From: Tannerellaceae bacterium
Lineage (GTDB): Bacteria; Bacteroidota; Bacteroidia; Bacteroidales; Tannerellaceae
Direction: 5' to 3'
DNA: 37,903 nt
Assembly (NCBI GenBank): GCA_021201295.1
Contig: JAJQFE010000057.1
Span: 1-37,903, forward strand
Shown here: positions 8,315 through 17,834 of the stretch, piece after piece
Position numbering within the stretch: position 1 is the first letter of the stretch
How the letters are laid out: each line of letters starts with the position of its first letter
Position numbers and translations under genes: made by a program
Notes under the pieces: model-generated
What the model was told of the DNA's origin: nothing
Seen by the model: only the letters and a program-made list of their open reading frames with translations
The model's database searches: none

Positions 8315-10276
8315 ATGTTGAAAATTAAACGATTATATACATTTATGCTGCAAACTTTCCTGCCGTTGTTCTTTATGACCTTCGGCATATGTTTGTTTAT
8401 TGTATTAATGCAGTTTTTGTGGAAATACATAGACGACATGGTGGGAAAAGGACTGGAAATGTCCATTCTGGCAGAAATGTTCTTTTATGCAGCACTCTCC
8501 TTAGTGCCTATGGCACTTCCCTTAGCCATATTATTAGCCTCCCTGATGACTTTCGGAAATCTGGGAGAACGGCTGGAACTACTGGCGATGAAATCAGCCG
8601 GAGTCTCCCTGTTACGTATTATGCGCCCTTTAATTGTAACTTTATGTATAGTAAGTATCGGAGCCTTCTATTTTCAAAATAACGTAATGCCAGTCGCACA
8701 GGTCAAATTATTTTCTTTACTATATTCTATGCGTCAGAAATCGCCGGAACTGGATATTCCGGAAGGAGTATTCTATTCGGATATTATCGGATACAGTGTA
8801 TATGTAAAAGATAAAGACAACAAAACCGGGCTTTTAAAGGACATGATGATCTATGATTATTCCGAAGGCTTTAATAATGCACGGGTGATCGTAGCAGATT
8901 CCGGACGTTTAAAAACATCAGAAGACAAACTGTTCCTTGTTCTTTCTATGTTTGACGGTGAATCTTTTGAAAATATTAAAAATCAATCCGGGGGAGGGGC
9001 TACACGTGTTAAGGAAGCAGTCCCTTACCGGAGAGAAACTTTTAAAACAAAAGATATCCTGATTGAATTTGATGCTAATTTTACCCGTACAGATGAAACA
9101 TTCCTTCAAAATCAATACATAGGAAAAGATATTACAGATCTGCAGGTATCGATTGATTCCATGAGTGTCCATCTGGATAGTATTAAAAATATTAATTCCC
9201 AGGGAATCTATACGAATTCCTATAAAAAATCTCTCACTACTAATACCAACAGACCTAAAAAATCTGAGGAAGAGGAGATACAAGAAATAAAACCGGTAGA
9301 CAAAAATGAAATTCAAGAGCCCGTTATCGTCTTAAACTATGACAGCATCTACCGGGCTACAGAACCCAGCAGCAAGGCCACGATTTTAAACAGAGCCAAA
9401 ACTTCTGTCGATAATGTGAAAACAGAATATTTTTTCAAAGCGGCTACTGTCGGGGATGAAGCTTATAAACTAAGGCGCCACCTGACAGAATGGCATAAGA
9501 AATTTACCCTATCATTTGCTTGTCTGGTCTTTTTCTTTATCGGCGCCCCTTTAGGAGCAATTATCCGTAAAGGGGGACTTGGGATGCCGGTCATTATATC
9601 CGTAGTTCTCTTCATCTTCTACTATATTGTAGATAATATAGGCTTTAAAATGGCAAGAGATGGCATATGGGAAGCCTGGCAGGGGATGTGGCTAAGTTCC
9701 TTTGCACTGACTCCATTAGGTGTATTTTTGACTTATAAAGCGGTCAATGATTCGGTTATTCTAGATGCAGACACTTATTTAAATGCACTTAAAAACCTGA
9801 CAGGAAAACGTTCCGGACGGAAAATAGAAAAGAAGGAAGTGATCATGTTCACACCTGATTATAAAAATCTTATTCCAAAACTAGAAAAACTGGCCACTGA
9901 GTGTCAGATCTATCTGGATGGTCACAAACGCTGGCTCAATTATTTCAATTTCTGGAAACAGGGAGCAAAAGACCATACGGCAGGACATATTGCTACGGAA
10001 ATGGAGAAAATTATAGAAGAGCTTACTAATTCAGACCAGATCCTTATATTAAATAAACTGATGGATTATCCGCTGATCGGGGGATATAATCAGAGCAAAG
10101 TCAAAATCAATCCCCAGACCGGAATACTTTTAGAAATGTTTATTCCTATAGGACTACCTGTATACTTTATCGCTACCTACCGGAGAAAACTATTAAGACA
10201 GGACATACAAACGGTTAAAAAGATCAGTCAGGAACTTGTAAGCATGATTCGTGACACACAAAAGATAGCAGATTAA
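8315..10276 (+). CDS. LptF/LptG-family (YjgP/YjgQ) permease
   Basis: A 653-aa inner membrane protein of the family that forms the LPS-transport permease (LptF/LptG), moving LPS from the inner membrane into the Lpt bridge using LptB. The N-terminus has two to three membrane helices (FLPLFFMTFGICLFIVLMQF; FGNLGERLELLAMKSAGVSLLRIMRP, the coupling segment that contacts LptB). A long periplasmic domain follows (about 110-385), then three more helices (LSFACLVFFFIGAPLGAIIRKGGLG is diagnostic). The C-terminal extension of about 150 aa after the last of these, with a final hydrophobic stretch MFIPIGLPVYFIATYRRK, is usual in Bacteroidales versions. I cannot assign LptF versus LptG. The gene is intact. 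Confidence 0.85.
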   Translation: MLKIKRLYTFMLQTFLPLFFMTFGICLFIVLMQFLWKYIDDMVGKGLEMSILAEMFFYAALSLVPMALPLAILLASLMTFGNLGERLELLAMKSAGVSLLRIMRPLIVTLCIVSIGAFYFQNNVMPVAQVKLFSLLYSMRQKSPELDIPEGVFYSDIIGYSVYVKDKDNKTGLLKDMMIYDYSEGFNNARVIVADSGRLKTSEDKLFLVLSMFDGESFENIKNQSGGGATRVKEAVPYRRETFKTKDILIEFDANFTRTDETFLQNQYIGKDITDLQVSIDSMSVHLDSIKNINSQGIYTNSYKKSLTTNTNRPKKSEEEEIQEIKPVDKNEIQEPVIVLNYDSIYRATEPSSKATILNRAKTSVDNVKTEYFFKAATVGDEAYKLRRHLTEWHKKFTLSFACLVFFFIGAPLGAIIRKGGLGMPVIISVVLFIFYYIVDNIGFKMARDGIWEAWQGMWLSSFALTPLGVFLTYKAVNDSVILDADTYLNALKNLTGKRSGRKIEKKEVIMFTPDYKNLIPKLEKLATECQIYLDGHKRWLNYFNFWKQGAKDHTAGHIATEMEKIIEELTNSDQILILNKLMDYPLIGGYNQSKVKINPQTGILLEMFIPIGLPVYFIATYRRKLLRQDIQTVKKISQELVSMIRDTQKIAD

Positions 10277-10350
10277 TGTCCTGCGAAGTACTTCCTTTCT
10301 CTTTATAGTTGTTTCACACTCATAAAGAAAATGTATATGGATATTTACAC

Positions 10351-10358
10351 TACCTTTG
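10351..10358 (+). promoter_or_regulatory. -7 box (TACCTTTG) for ribBA
   Basis: A perfect TAnnTTTG, 28 bases before ATG 10387. Because transcription would start near 10365, the longer open frame from 10309 cannot be the real protein; this fixes the start. Confidence 0.6.
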
Positions 10359-10386
10359 TCGTGTAAAATTAGGAAACAATAAGTAT

Positions 10387-11604
10387 ATGAGCGAAATCAA
10401 ACTGAACACGATCGAAGAGGCTATCAAAGACTTCCGTGAAGGAAAGTTCCTCATTGTAGTAGATGATGAAGACAGAGAGAATGAAGGTGATTTTATTATT
10501 GCTGCAGAAAAAATAACCCCGGAGAAAGTTAATTTTATGCTTACCCACGGGCGTGGTCTGTTATGCGCTCCAATTACAGAAGAACGTTGCCAGGAATTAG
10601 AATTAGAAATGCAGGTTTCTGCTAATACCTCTATTCTGAAAACCCCTTTTACGGTAACAGTCGATAAACTGGGTGACGGTTGTACCACCGGAGTATCCAT
10701 CCATGACCGTGCCAAAACAATCCTGGCATTAGCAGATCCGAAAAGTAAACCTACGGATTTTGGACGTCCAGGACATATTAATCCTTTACGTGCCCGGTCA
10801 AGGGGCGTCTTACGCCGTGCCGGCCATACGGAAGCAACTGTAGATTTAGCCAGATTAGCAGGTTTATTGCCAGCAGGAGCGTTGATTGAAATTCTAAATG
10901 AAGATGGCTCTATGGCCCGGCTACCTCAATTAATTAAAGTAGCAGAAAAACATACTATAAAAATCATTTCTATCCGTGATCTGATTGCGTACCGTCTGAA
11001 AACAGAATCCATTGTAGAAAAAGGAGTTGAAGTAAATATGCCCACTCAATACGGGAACTTCCGTCTGATTCCCTTTCTTCAAAAAAGTAACGGACAGGAA
11101 CATATTGCTCTCTTTAAAGGAAACGTCTCCAGTAGTGATCCTGTGTTAGTCCGTATGCATTCTTCCTGTGCCACAGGGGATATATTCGGATCTCTACGAT
11201 GCGAATGTGGGGAACAATTACGGAAATCCATGGAAATGATCGAAAAAGAAGGGCGTGGTGTAGTGGTATATCTGAACCAGGAAGGGCGTGGCATAGGCCT
11301 TATAGAAAAAATGAAAGCCTATAAACTCCAGGAGGAAGGATTAGATACGGTGGACGCCAACCTTCATCTGGGACATAATGCAGATGAACGAGACTATGGG
11401 GTCGGCGCCCAAATTCTGCGTCATTTAGGAGTCACCAAAATGCGCCTGATTACTAACAACCCGGTTAAACGGGTCGGATTGAAAGCATATGGGCTGACTG
11501 TTGAAGAAAATATTCCCATGGAAATAGAACCAAACCCTCATAATGAATTCTATATGAGGACTAAAAAAGAACGGATGGGACATATTCTTCATAACATTAA
11601 ATAA
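10387..11604 (+). CDS. ribBA: Bifunctional DHBP synthase / GTP cyclohydrolase II
   Basis: A 405-aa enzyme for two entry steps of riboflavin synthesis: ribulose 5-phosphate to 3,4-dihydroxy-2-butanone 4-phosphate (RibB, residues about 1-205) and GTP to the pyrimidine precursor (RibA, about 206-405). RibB motifs: [39 protein letters not shown] and RRAGHTEA. RibA motifs: zinc cysteines in [17 protein letters not shown] and [12 protein letters not shown] with the catalytic region [10 protein letters not shown] chose ATG 10387 ([13 protein letters not shown]), which fits the family and lies after the promoter. Length is typical. Cytoplasmic, intact, housekeeping. Confidence 0.97.
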   Translation: MSEIKLNTIEEAIKDFREGKFLIVVDDEDRENEGDFIIAAEKITPEKVNFMLTHGRGLLCAPITEERCQELELEMQVSANTSILKTPFTVTVDKLGDGCTTGVSIHDRAKTILALADPKSKPTDFGRPGHINPLRARSRGVLRRAGHTEATVDLARLAGLLPAGALIEILNEDGSMARLPQLIKVAEKHTIKIISIRDLIAYRLKTESIVEKGVEVNMPTQYGNFRLIPFLQKSNGQEHIALFKGNVSSSDPVLVRMHSSCATGDIFGSLRCECGEQLRKSMEMIEKEGRGVVVYLNQEGRGIGLIEKMKAYKLQEEGLDTVDANLHLGHNADERDYGVGAQILRHLGVTKMRLITNNPVKRVGLKAYGLTVEENIPMEIEPNPHNEFYMRTKKERMGHILHNIK

Positions 11605-11640
11605 GAGAACATCAGCGATTATTCCGGCTTTACCTGTAAG

Positions 11641-11706
11641 ATGAAAAAGCTAAAAAAGATCACTGAAAAACTGCCTTTAGCAGAATTAACCATAATAGTT
11701 GTTTAA
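11641..11706 (+). CDS. Possible 21-aa peptide
   Basis: ATG 11641 to TAA 11706 encodes MKKLKKITEKLPLAELTIIV plus a final Val, a basic amphipathic start and hydrophobic end, in the gap between ribBA and the aminotransferase. There is no clear promoter or ribosome site of its own. It may be chance; it is listed because its composition is more protein-like than random sequence. Confidence 0.15.
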   Translation: MKKLKKITEKLPLAELTIIVV

Positions 11707-11728
11707 AGCAGTCTCATTCACTACCAAA

Positions 11729-11762
11729 TTGTTTTATATTTACTAATTATTACTTATTTTTG
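11729..11762 (+). promoter_or_regulatory. Promoter for the aminotransferase gene
   Basis: TTG at 11729-11731 and TATTTTTG at 11755-11762 separated by 23 bases, close to Bacteroidetes -33/-7 spacing. ATG follows at 11800. Confidence 0.45.
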
Positions 11763-11799
11763 TCGCATCAACATAACACAAACCATCAAATTCAGTCAC

Positions 11800-12993
11800 A
11801 TGACACAAGTTTCAGAACGTTTAGCAAGTTTATTGCCTTCAGAAACTCTGGCGATGTCACAGAAAAGTAACGAGTTGAAAGCTCAAGGTATTGACGTTAT
11901 TAACTTAAGCGTAGGAGAACCTGACTTTAATACACCTGACCATATCAAAGAAGCAGCCAAAAAAGCAGTGGAGGACAATTATTCCCGGTATTCTCCGGTT
12001 CCCGGATATCCAGGTTTGAGAAACGCTATTGTTGAGAAGCTGAAAAAAGAAAACGGCCTGAACTATACGGCAGCCCAGATTCTTTGTTCAAATGGAGCTA
12101 AACAATCGGTTTGTAATGTGATCATGGCCATTATCGGCGCCGGCGATGAAGTGATCATCCCTGCTCCTTATTGGGTTAGCTATCCAGAAATGGTGAAGCT
12201 GGCAGAAGGAACCAATGTTTTTGTTTACGCAGGTATCGAACAGGATTTTAAAATTACACCGGAACAACTGGAAGCAGCAATCACTCCTAAAACAAAGGCG
12301 TTGATCTTATGCTCCCCTTCCAATCCAACTGGTTCCGTATATTCAAAAGAAGAATTAGCAGGTCTGGCCCAGGTATTAGCGAAATATCCTAATATCATAA
12401 TCATTGCGGACGAGATCTACGAACATATTAATTACATTGGCAAACACGAAAGTATTGCACAGTTTCCGGAAGTGAAAGACCGGGTAGTGATCGTAAACGG
12501 CGTTTCCAAAGCCTATGCAATGACCGGCTGGAGAATTGGTTTTATTGCAGGCCCTCAATGGATCGTTTCTGCATGTAACAAACTACAGGGACAATATACT
12601 TCCGGTCCGTGCTCTGTTTCTCAGATGGCAGCAGAAGCGGCCTATACAGGAACGCAGAAACCGGTAAAAGAGATGCGCGAAGCTTTTGAACGCCGCCGTA
12701 ACCTGATTGTTCAATTAGCAAAAGAGATCCCGGGATTGGAAGTGAACAATCCACAGGGGGCATTCTATCTGTTCCCTAAATGTGATTCTTTCTATGGCAA
12801 ATCAGCTGGCGACCATAAAATTGAAAATGCAGCGGATCTGGCCATGTATTTATTAGAAGAAGGACACGTAGCGTGTGTAGGCGGTGCAGCCTTTGGAGCA
12901 CCTGAGTGTATTCGTATGAGTTATGCCACTTCGGATGAGAATATCGTGGAAGCAATGAACCGTATTAAAAATGCGTTGGCAGCTTTGAAATAA
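11800..12993 (+). CDS. aspC: Aspartate aminotransferase-type PLP enzyme
   Basis: A 397-aa fold-type I aminotransferase, class I/II, of the prokaryotic AspAT (I-gamma) kind: it moves the amino group between aspartate and 2-oxoglutarate using PLP. Visible motifs: LSVGEPDFNTPDHI near residue 36, SNPTG (Asn175), ADEIYE with Asp204 for the PLP ring nitrogen, and NGVSKAYAMTGWRIGF with Schiff-base Lys237. RMSYA near the C-terminus supplies the arginine that holds the substrate carboxylate. Length is typical. A close relative could act on other amino acids, so the exact substrate is likely but not proven. The gene is intact, with its own promoter and terminator. Confidence 0.9.
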   Translation: MTQVSERLASLLPSETLAMSQKSNELKAQGIDVINLSVGEPDFNTPDHIKEAAKKAVEDNYSRYSPVPGYPGLRNAIVEKLKKENGLNYTAAQILCSNGAKQSVCNVIMAIIGAGDEVIIPAPYWVSYPEMVKLAEGTNVFVYAGIEQDFKITPEQLEAAITPKTKALILCSPSNPTGSVYSKEELAGLAQVLAKYPNIIIIADEIYEHINYIGKHESIAQFPEVKDRVVIVNGVSKAYAMTGWRIGFIAGPQWIVSACNKLQGQYTSGPCSVSQMAAEAAYTGTQKPVKEMREAFERRRNLIVQLAKEIPGLEVNNPQGAFYLFPKCDSFYGKSAGDHKIENAADLAMYLLEEGHVACVGGAAFGAPECIRMSYATSDENIVEAMNRIKNALAALK

Positions 12994-13016
12994 AGAGAAC
13001 TATTTTCTTTAGCATA

Positions 13017-13055
13017 AATAATCCCCGGTAATAGAGTTAATTACCGGGGATTATT
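13017..13055. terminator. Bidirectional terminator
   Basis: A perfect 16-bp stem AATAATCCCCGGTAAT / ATTACCGGGGATTATT with a short loop lies between two convergent genes. It is flanked by A/T-rich sequence on both sides and serves the aminotransferase and the flavin-reductase-like gene. Confidence 0.8.
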
Positions 13056-13074
13056 ATTTCAAATAGACCCTTCT

Positions 13075-13581
13075 TTAATCTTTCGTAAAGGCATGGACGA
13101 TTTCCGCTACATACATTTTATGAGGATGCCCATGATCACTATACCATTTATTAAAAAGAGATGGATCAGCAAAGTTTCCTTCTTTAATCATATCGGTATA
13201 TAACTTGCGACATTCCAAGGTCAGCCTTGCCTGTTTAAAAGTGACATTTCCCAGATTCGTAAAAACCGGGATCAATCCCGTCTCTTTTACTTTATTAATA
13301 TCTCTGCCGGATTTAGAACCACACAGTTTATGAATATCCTTATTTTCTTCTCCTAAAAAGGAAATTGTAAAATAGTCATTCGTCTCCATAAATTCATATG
13401 TATAACGCTCCGGACGGACAAATACAAACACCACCGGCTGGTGCCAGATATATCCTACTCCACCCCAATTGGCAGTCATTGTATTAAACTTCTCCTTATT
13501 TCCGGCTGTGATAAGCATCCACTCCTTACTTATCACATCCACCATATGATCATTTACCTGGCCAAAAGAAATCTGTCTCAT
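13075..13581 (-). CDS. Flavin reductase-like domain protein
   Basis: A 168-aa soluble protein of the flavin-reductase-like/flavoredoxin FMN-binding fold. Motifs: WMLITAGNKEKFNTMTANWGGVGYIWHQPVV, where the family binds FMN phosphate and ring, then VFVRPERYTYEFMETNDYFTIS and HKLCGSKSGRDINK. A partner oxidase or electron donor is not visible nearby. Known relatives reduce FMN or carry electrons; the exact role is unknown. It is intact and is the last core gene before the AT-rich island. Confidence 0.85.
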   Translation of the reverse strand: MRQISFGQVNDHMVDVISKEWMLITAGNKEKFNTMTANWGGVGYIWHQPVVFVFVRPERYTYEFMETNDYFTISFLGEENKDIHKLCGSKSGRDINKVKETGLIPVFTNLGNVTFKQARLTLECRKLYTDMIKEGNFADPSLFNKWYSDHGHPHKMYVAEIVHAFTKD

Positions 13582-13606
13582 AATTTTGAATATTTTATCT
13601 TACCAA

Positions 13607-13614
13607 CAAATATA
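13607..13614 (-). promoter_or_regulatory. -7 box (TATATTTG) for the flavin-reductase-like gene
   Basis: Reading leftward, TATATTTG fits TAnnTTTG and lies 25 bases before the start codon at 13581. Confidence 0.45.
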
Positions 13615-13641
13615 GGAGAAATTGTATTTATTAAAATTAAA

Positions 13642-14377
13642 CTATGAAGAATTGTATCGAATTAAACAAATTTCAATCCAAATAATACATATATTAATCA
13701 GACAAAAAACAAGTAACTTCTTCAACAAATTAATTTCTTCTAAAAGCAGGAAGGCTGAAAAATAAGAATTTAAAAGCTCCTTTTCCACAAGATCATCTAA
13801 CTTGACAGTAATAGAAATCTGATCAGCATCCTCAATGACAGATATATTGCATATTTCGCCTGTATACATTTTACCGGCATTACTCTTTATCCGTATTTTT
13901 TTACCTGGATCAAGAGACAAATAATCATGAGATACAATTTTAAACTTTCCATAAACACATTCAATATCTGGTATGATAGAAAAAAGTAAGTCTGCTGAAA
14001 AAACATATTCTTCATTTGTGACATTCCTTAATAACCTTCCTTGAGAATTAGCTAAAATGGGGGTTATATTTTCTTTATCTACAAAATATCCAAGCAATAG
14101 AGAATCTCTTACATCTGTTATATCGCAGCATTTCACTGAAACAATTCCATTATTTGGGGCATAAATATTAATAATTTCCGGCAAAGTAAATATTCTGATA
14201 TCAATAGGAATATACCTTTTATAAGGCAAAAATAGCATACCATACTAACAATTAGGATAGTAATCAATATAAAAAATCGCAAAATCTTTGTAAACCTACA
14301 GGAATCTGTTGAATAATCAATCTCACTTTTTCACTATGCAAGTCATTGTTTTTACTATCAAAAGAATTTTGTATCAT
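13642..14377 (-). pseudogene. HlyD-like membrane fusion protein, frameshifted
   Basis: The last gene of the RiPP operon, starting (ATG 14377) two bases after the exporter stop. Three frames must be joined: MIQNSFDSKNNDLHSEK...QQIPVG, then FTKILRFFILITILIVSMVC (one membrane helix), then RYIPIDIRIFTLPEIINIYAPNNGIV, a typical adaptor N-terminus. Each join needs one added base, near 14295 and in the T4 at 14217-14220. A third one-base loss at the A6 of 13704-13709 would explain an odd C-terminal tail; repair would give LLVFLSD and a stop at 13694-13696 (228 aa). The family bridges an ABC exporter to an outer membrane channel in the periplasm. Short compared with classical HlyD, so family assignment is moderate. 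Confidence 0.55.
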
Positions 14378-14379
14378 AA

Positions 14380-16577
14380 TTAACTTCCCAATTCTAACTG
14401 ATTTTTAATAAGCTGATAATATTTTCCCCTCTGCATAGTTAATTCATGAGGAGTACCAATCTCCACAAGTTCTCCATTATCCAGCACTACAACCTGATCC
14501 GCATTTTGTACAGTACTCAAACGATGTGCCACAATAACAACAGTCTTATTTTTATAAAATGTTTTCAGATTACGAACAATTATCTTTTCATTATTTGCAT
14601 CCAATGCGTTGGTTGCTTCATCAAGAAATACAAACTGTGGATTTTTATATACAACTCTGGATATTAAAATACGTTGTCGCTGACCTTGACTTACGCCTGT
14701 ACCATCATCCCCTATAAGTGTATCATATCCTAAGGGTAAAGAGTCTATAAAATTTGTAATATTCGCAATATCAGTAGCATATTTTAAACGCTCCATATCA
14801 ACTGTTTCTTCTGAAATGGAAATATTATTTGCAATACTATCAGAAAATAAATATCCTTTCTGCATAACAACCCCACACTCTTTTCTCCAATTAACTAAAT
14901 TATAATTTTCTAAACTATTACTCCCTATATGTATAGAACCTGAAGTAGGTGAATAATATCCCAATAATAATTTAATTAATGTGGTTTTGCCACTCCCGCT
15001 GGCACCCACTATAGCTGTTAATTTCCCTTCGGGAAGAATAAGATTTATATTTTTAAGAACATAAGGATTATTAGCCCCATCATATTTAAAATAAAGATCT
15101 TTAATTCTAATTGATTTTGCTTCCGGTTCTCTATAAGGAATTAATCTTTTTTCATTTTCTTCATCTGGTTTAGAATGTATCTCATTCATCCTATCTAAAC
15201 TTATACTAACATCTTGCCATTTATAAATAATACTCATGATTTGCTCTATAGGGGAATTGAGTTGACCTATGATATATTGTATAGCTAACATTCCCCCTAA
15301 TGTTAATTGCCCGTTCATTACTAAAGATGCCGACATTACCGTAATCAACATATTCTTCAATTCATTTATAAAAATACAGCCTGCATCTTGTACCTGCTTT
15401 AAAGAAAGTAACCTTAAATTTGTCTCAAACAAATCCGCTTTTGAGTCTTCCCATTTCCATCTTTTTTTACGTTCACATCCCTGCAATTTAATTCCTGCAT
15501 TCCATTTACTAATTGTAGAACCAAATTTCGATTGGCACCTTGTTGGCTGAAGTACATATAATCTAAAGATCTTCTTTTTTCTAAAAAAATAAATATCCAA
15601 ACTCCATACAGAACACTACCTAAAAGAAAAACGAAAAATATCGGAACATTATAGATATAAAGCACCAAACTAAAAATGATAAATGTGAATAATGAAAAAA
15701 TAAAATTCAGTAGTTGATTGGTAAGAAAGTCTTCTATACGTTGATGATCTTCTATACGTTGCAATAAGTCTCCTAACAACTTCGTATTGAAGAACTTCAT
15801 TGGTAACCTCATTAACTTTATAAAAAAATCAGAAATAAGAGAAATATTAATTCTTGCACTAATATGGAGTAATATCTTATTTCTTATAAATGTAATAATT
15901 GTACGACTTAGTAATAAAACAAACTGCCCCAGTAAAATGAGCCAAATAAAACTTATACTTTTATCCTGAATGCCAATATCGACAATTGCCTGTGTTAAAA
16001 AGGGGAAAAGAAGCTGGATTAAGTTTCCCATTAATATCCCTATTATTAATGAAATAAAGGACTTTTTATAATTTAATAGATATCTATATAAAAAAGAAAA
16101 CTTATTAATACGAGGTTTATCATCTTTTTGTTCATAAAATTGTTCTGTAGGCTCTAAAAGCAAAGCAAATCCTTCATCCTTACTACCTAACCAATGTTTA
16201 CAAAATTCTTTTTCACTATAAGATAAAAGTCCTTTCCCCGGATCAGCAATAAATAATTTATATTCATTCTTTTGCTTTTTTTCCTTATACAAAACAACAA
16301 AATGTTTTTGCTCCCAATAAATTATACAAGGTAATAATGCTTCATCCACCAATGAATTAAAAGTAAGTTTCCCACCAACAGCCCGGAAACCCATCCGTTC
16401 TGCCGCATGACTAATTCCTAATAAAGAAACACCCTCTTTTCCAATCAGACATTCTTTTGCGAGTCTTTTCAGGCTAAATCGTCGACCATAAAAATAGGCA
16501 ATCATTTTTAAACATGCGGGTCCACAATTCATTGAGTCCGATTGCATGTAGCATTTAAAGCCTCTCCTGAATCTCAT
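14380..16577 (-). pseudogene. C39 peptidase-containing ABC exporter, one frameshift
   Basis: A bacteriocin-type exporter that cuts the leader after Gly-Gly and exports the product. N-terminal C39 peptidase: MQSDSMNCGPACL with Cys18, His92 (KHFVVLY) and Asp112 (ADPGKG). Six-helix ABC membrane domain about 165-460, then the ATPase: Walker A GASGSGKTT (about residue 525), signature VSQGQRQR, Walker B FVFLDEATNALD and H-loop VAHRLST. The frame breaks at 15490-15495: adding one A gives GMQEIKLQGCERKKRWKWE, the family sequence, and a 732-aa protein. It sits 3 bases after the SPASM gene and 2 before the adaptor. If the break is real, the precursor would not be processed here; it may be a sequence error. 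Confidence 0.85.
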
Positions 16578-16580
16578 ATT

Positions 16581-17630
16581 TCATACTTCCCAGATCCCTT
16601 TATAGGGATCATATTTACATTTTAAAGGTTTATCTAATTTTTCAGAGATAAAAGCCCTACAATCACTACATACATAACGAAATTCACAATCCTTGCAAAC
16701 TACGATCTGATCCTTCGTAATGTACCAATATTCTTTAAATGAATCCTCTTTTATTACTTTTAATAGAGAATCTCCTTTATTGATATTACCGTAACTTTTA
16801 GTCAAAGAAGGACAATTCTTAATATTTCCTTCACAATCTACAGCAATCTTACGATTAAGACATTTGTTTCTAAGAACTCCCTCTAAAAAATCTTTCAGAT
16901 TATTATTTAGAAGAAATGTTGATGGATTAATAATACCGCAATTACAAGACGAAATAATATTTTGCTTAATATATTGAACATACCCAACTTTCAGATATAT
17001 TTCTTTCAAATGACTTTCATGAAATTCATTAATCGGTGAATTATAAATGATAAAAGACACCGATGGATATTTACCAGCTGTTTCTAAATAAAAATCTTTA
17101 TCAATACTTGCATTATACTTTAATAGAAAATCCATAGATTCAAAATCTCTATCGATAAAAAGTGATATAATTGAAAGGAGACTATGGATTGTCAAATCAC
17201 AGAAAAAACGAAACTGAACGTTTTTGCATAAAAGCTTTTCCAACTCCTCTGCTATCAGTGAAAAATTATGTAAACTTTGCTCATCTACATCAATAATCGC
17301 ATTTTGTATATGACGGGGAGAATCCCATTCCATCTTAATATCAGGGAATAAAGAAAGATCATATACTAATGTTACATAATTATTTTCAATTAAAAACTCA
17401 ATGAAGTCTATAAAAAAGGAAACTGAATCTTCTTCTATATCTTCTTTAATAATATTTGCAATTTTCTTTTTTTTAAAGAGCGGGAGTAACTCATAATACT
17501 CATTACCAATAAAATTCCAATATTCTTTTTTTACATCACAGATCATCGTTCTTGTATAACCGTTTACAAAGAATACGTCAGAAAAAACTAATAAGTATTT
17601 CTCCATTGTGTATAAAGATTCTCTTTTCAT
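16581..17630 (-). CDS. gwsS: Grasp-with-spasm SPASM-domain peptide maturase
   Basis: A 349-aa protein recognised as the SPASM-domain partner of grasp-with-spasm RiPP systems. It lacks the N-terminal CxxxCxxC of radical SAM enzymes; the cysteines sit in the C-terminal part: Cys257, Cys266, Cys273 (DCEGNIKNC), then Cys312, Cys315, Cys321 and Cys324 (CKDCEFRYVCSDC) and Cys338. In true SPASM domains such cysteines hold auxiliary Fe-S clusters. The exact job is not established; it probably binds or presents the precursor to the ATP-grasp ligase. ATG 17630 overlaps the stop of the 67-aa gene (ATGA), implying coupled translation. It is intact, including an A8 tract at 17465-17472 that reads in frame. 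Confidence 0.85.
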   Translation of the reverse strand: MKRESLYTMEKYLLVFSDVFFVNGYTRTMICDVKKEYWNFIGNEYYELLPLFKKKKIANIIKEDIEEDSVSFFIDFIEFLIENNYVTLVYDLSLFPDIKMEWDSPRHIQNAIIDVDEQSLHNFSLIAEELEKLLCKNVQFRFFCDLTIHSLLSIISLFIDRDFESMDFLLKYNASIDKDFYLETAGKYPSVSFIIYNSPINEFHESHLKEIYLKVGYVQYIKQNIISSCNCGIINPSTFLLNNNLKDFLEGVLRNKCLNRKIAVDCEGNIKNCPSLTKSYGNINKGDSLLKVIKEDSFKEYWYITKDQIVVCKDCEFRYVCSDCRAFISEKLDKPLKCKYDPYKGIWEV

Positions 17631-17830
17631 TCTTCTATAAGGGAAAAATCAATAATTTTAGAAATTAATGTAGAGGGCGGATGAATACGTGCATACCCAT
17701 TATATTTTTCAGAAAATTTCAACTTTGCTTTAAGTTCTTTTCTGCTTTTTAATTCTATAGCATTTATAAAATTAAAAAAAAGAGGAGAAGATTTCTTTTC
17801 TTCTTCAGATAATTCTACAGTAGTCTTCAT
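17627..17830 (-). CDS. Small 67-aa protein between the two maturases
   Basis: Not recognised. It starts 4 bases after the ATP-grasp stop and its stop overlaps the SPASM start, so it is translated as part of the maturase block. It is charged (SEEEKKSS; KSRKELKAKLKF) and ends in HPPSTLISKIIDFSLIEE. There is no signal peptide, no Gly-Gly site and no cysteine. Options: a chaperone or docking factor for the maturase pair, a second unusual substrate (Ser/Thr/Asp/Glu are present in the tail), or a leader-binding partner. The tight overlaps make it very likely a real gene; function is unknown. Confidence 0.75.
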   Translation of the reverse strand: MKTTVELSEEEKKSSPLFFNFINAIELKSRKELKAKLKFSEKYNGYARIHPPSTLISKIIDFSLIEE

Positions 17831-17834
17831 TCAC

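Noticed and set aside
10309-10386. Longer N-terminus for RibBA
   Set aside because: The -7 box at 10351-10358 lies inside it, and the family starts at [11 protein letters not shown].
16581-17630. Radical SAM enzyme
   Set aside because: The C-terminal cysteines look like a SPASM domain, but there is no CxxxCxxC motif or radical SAM barrel.
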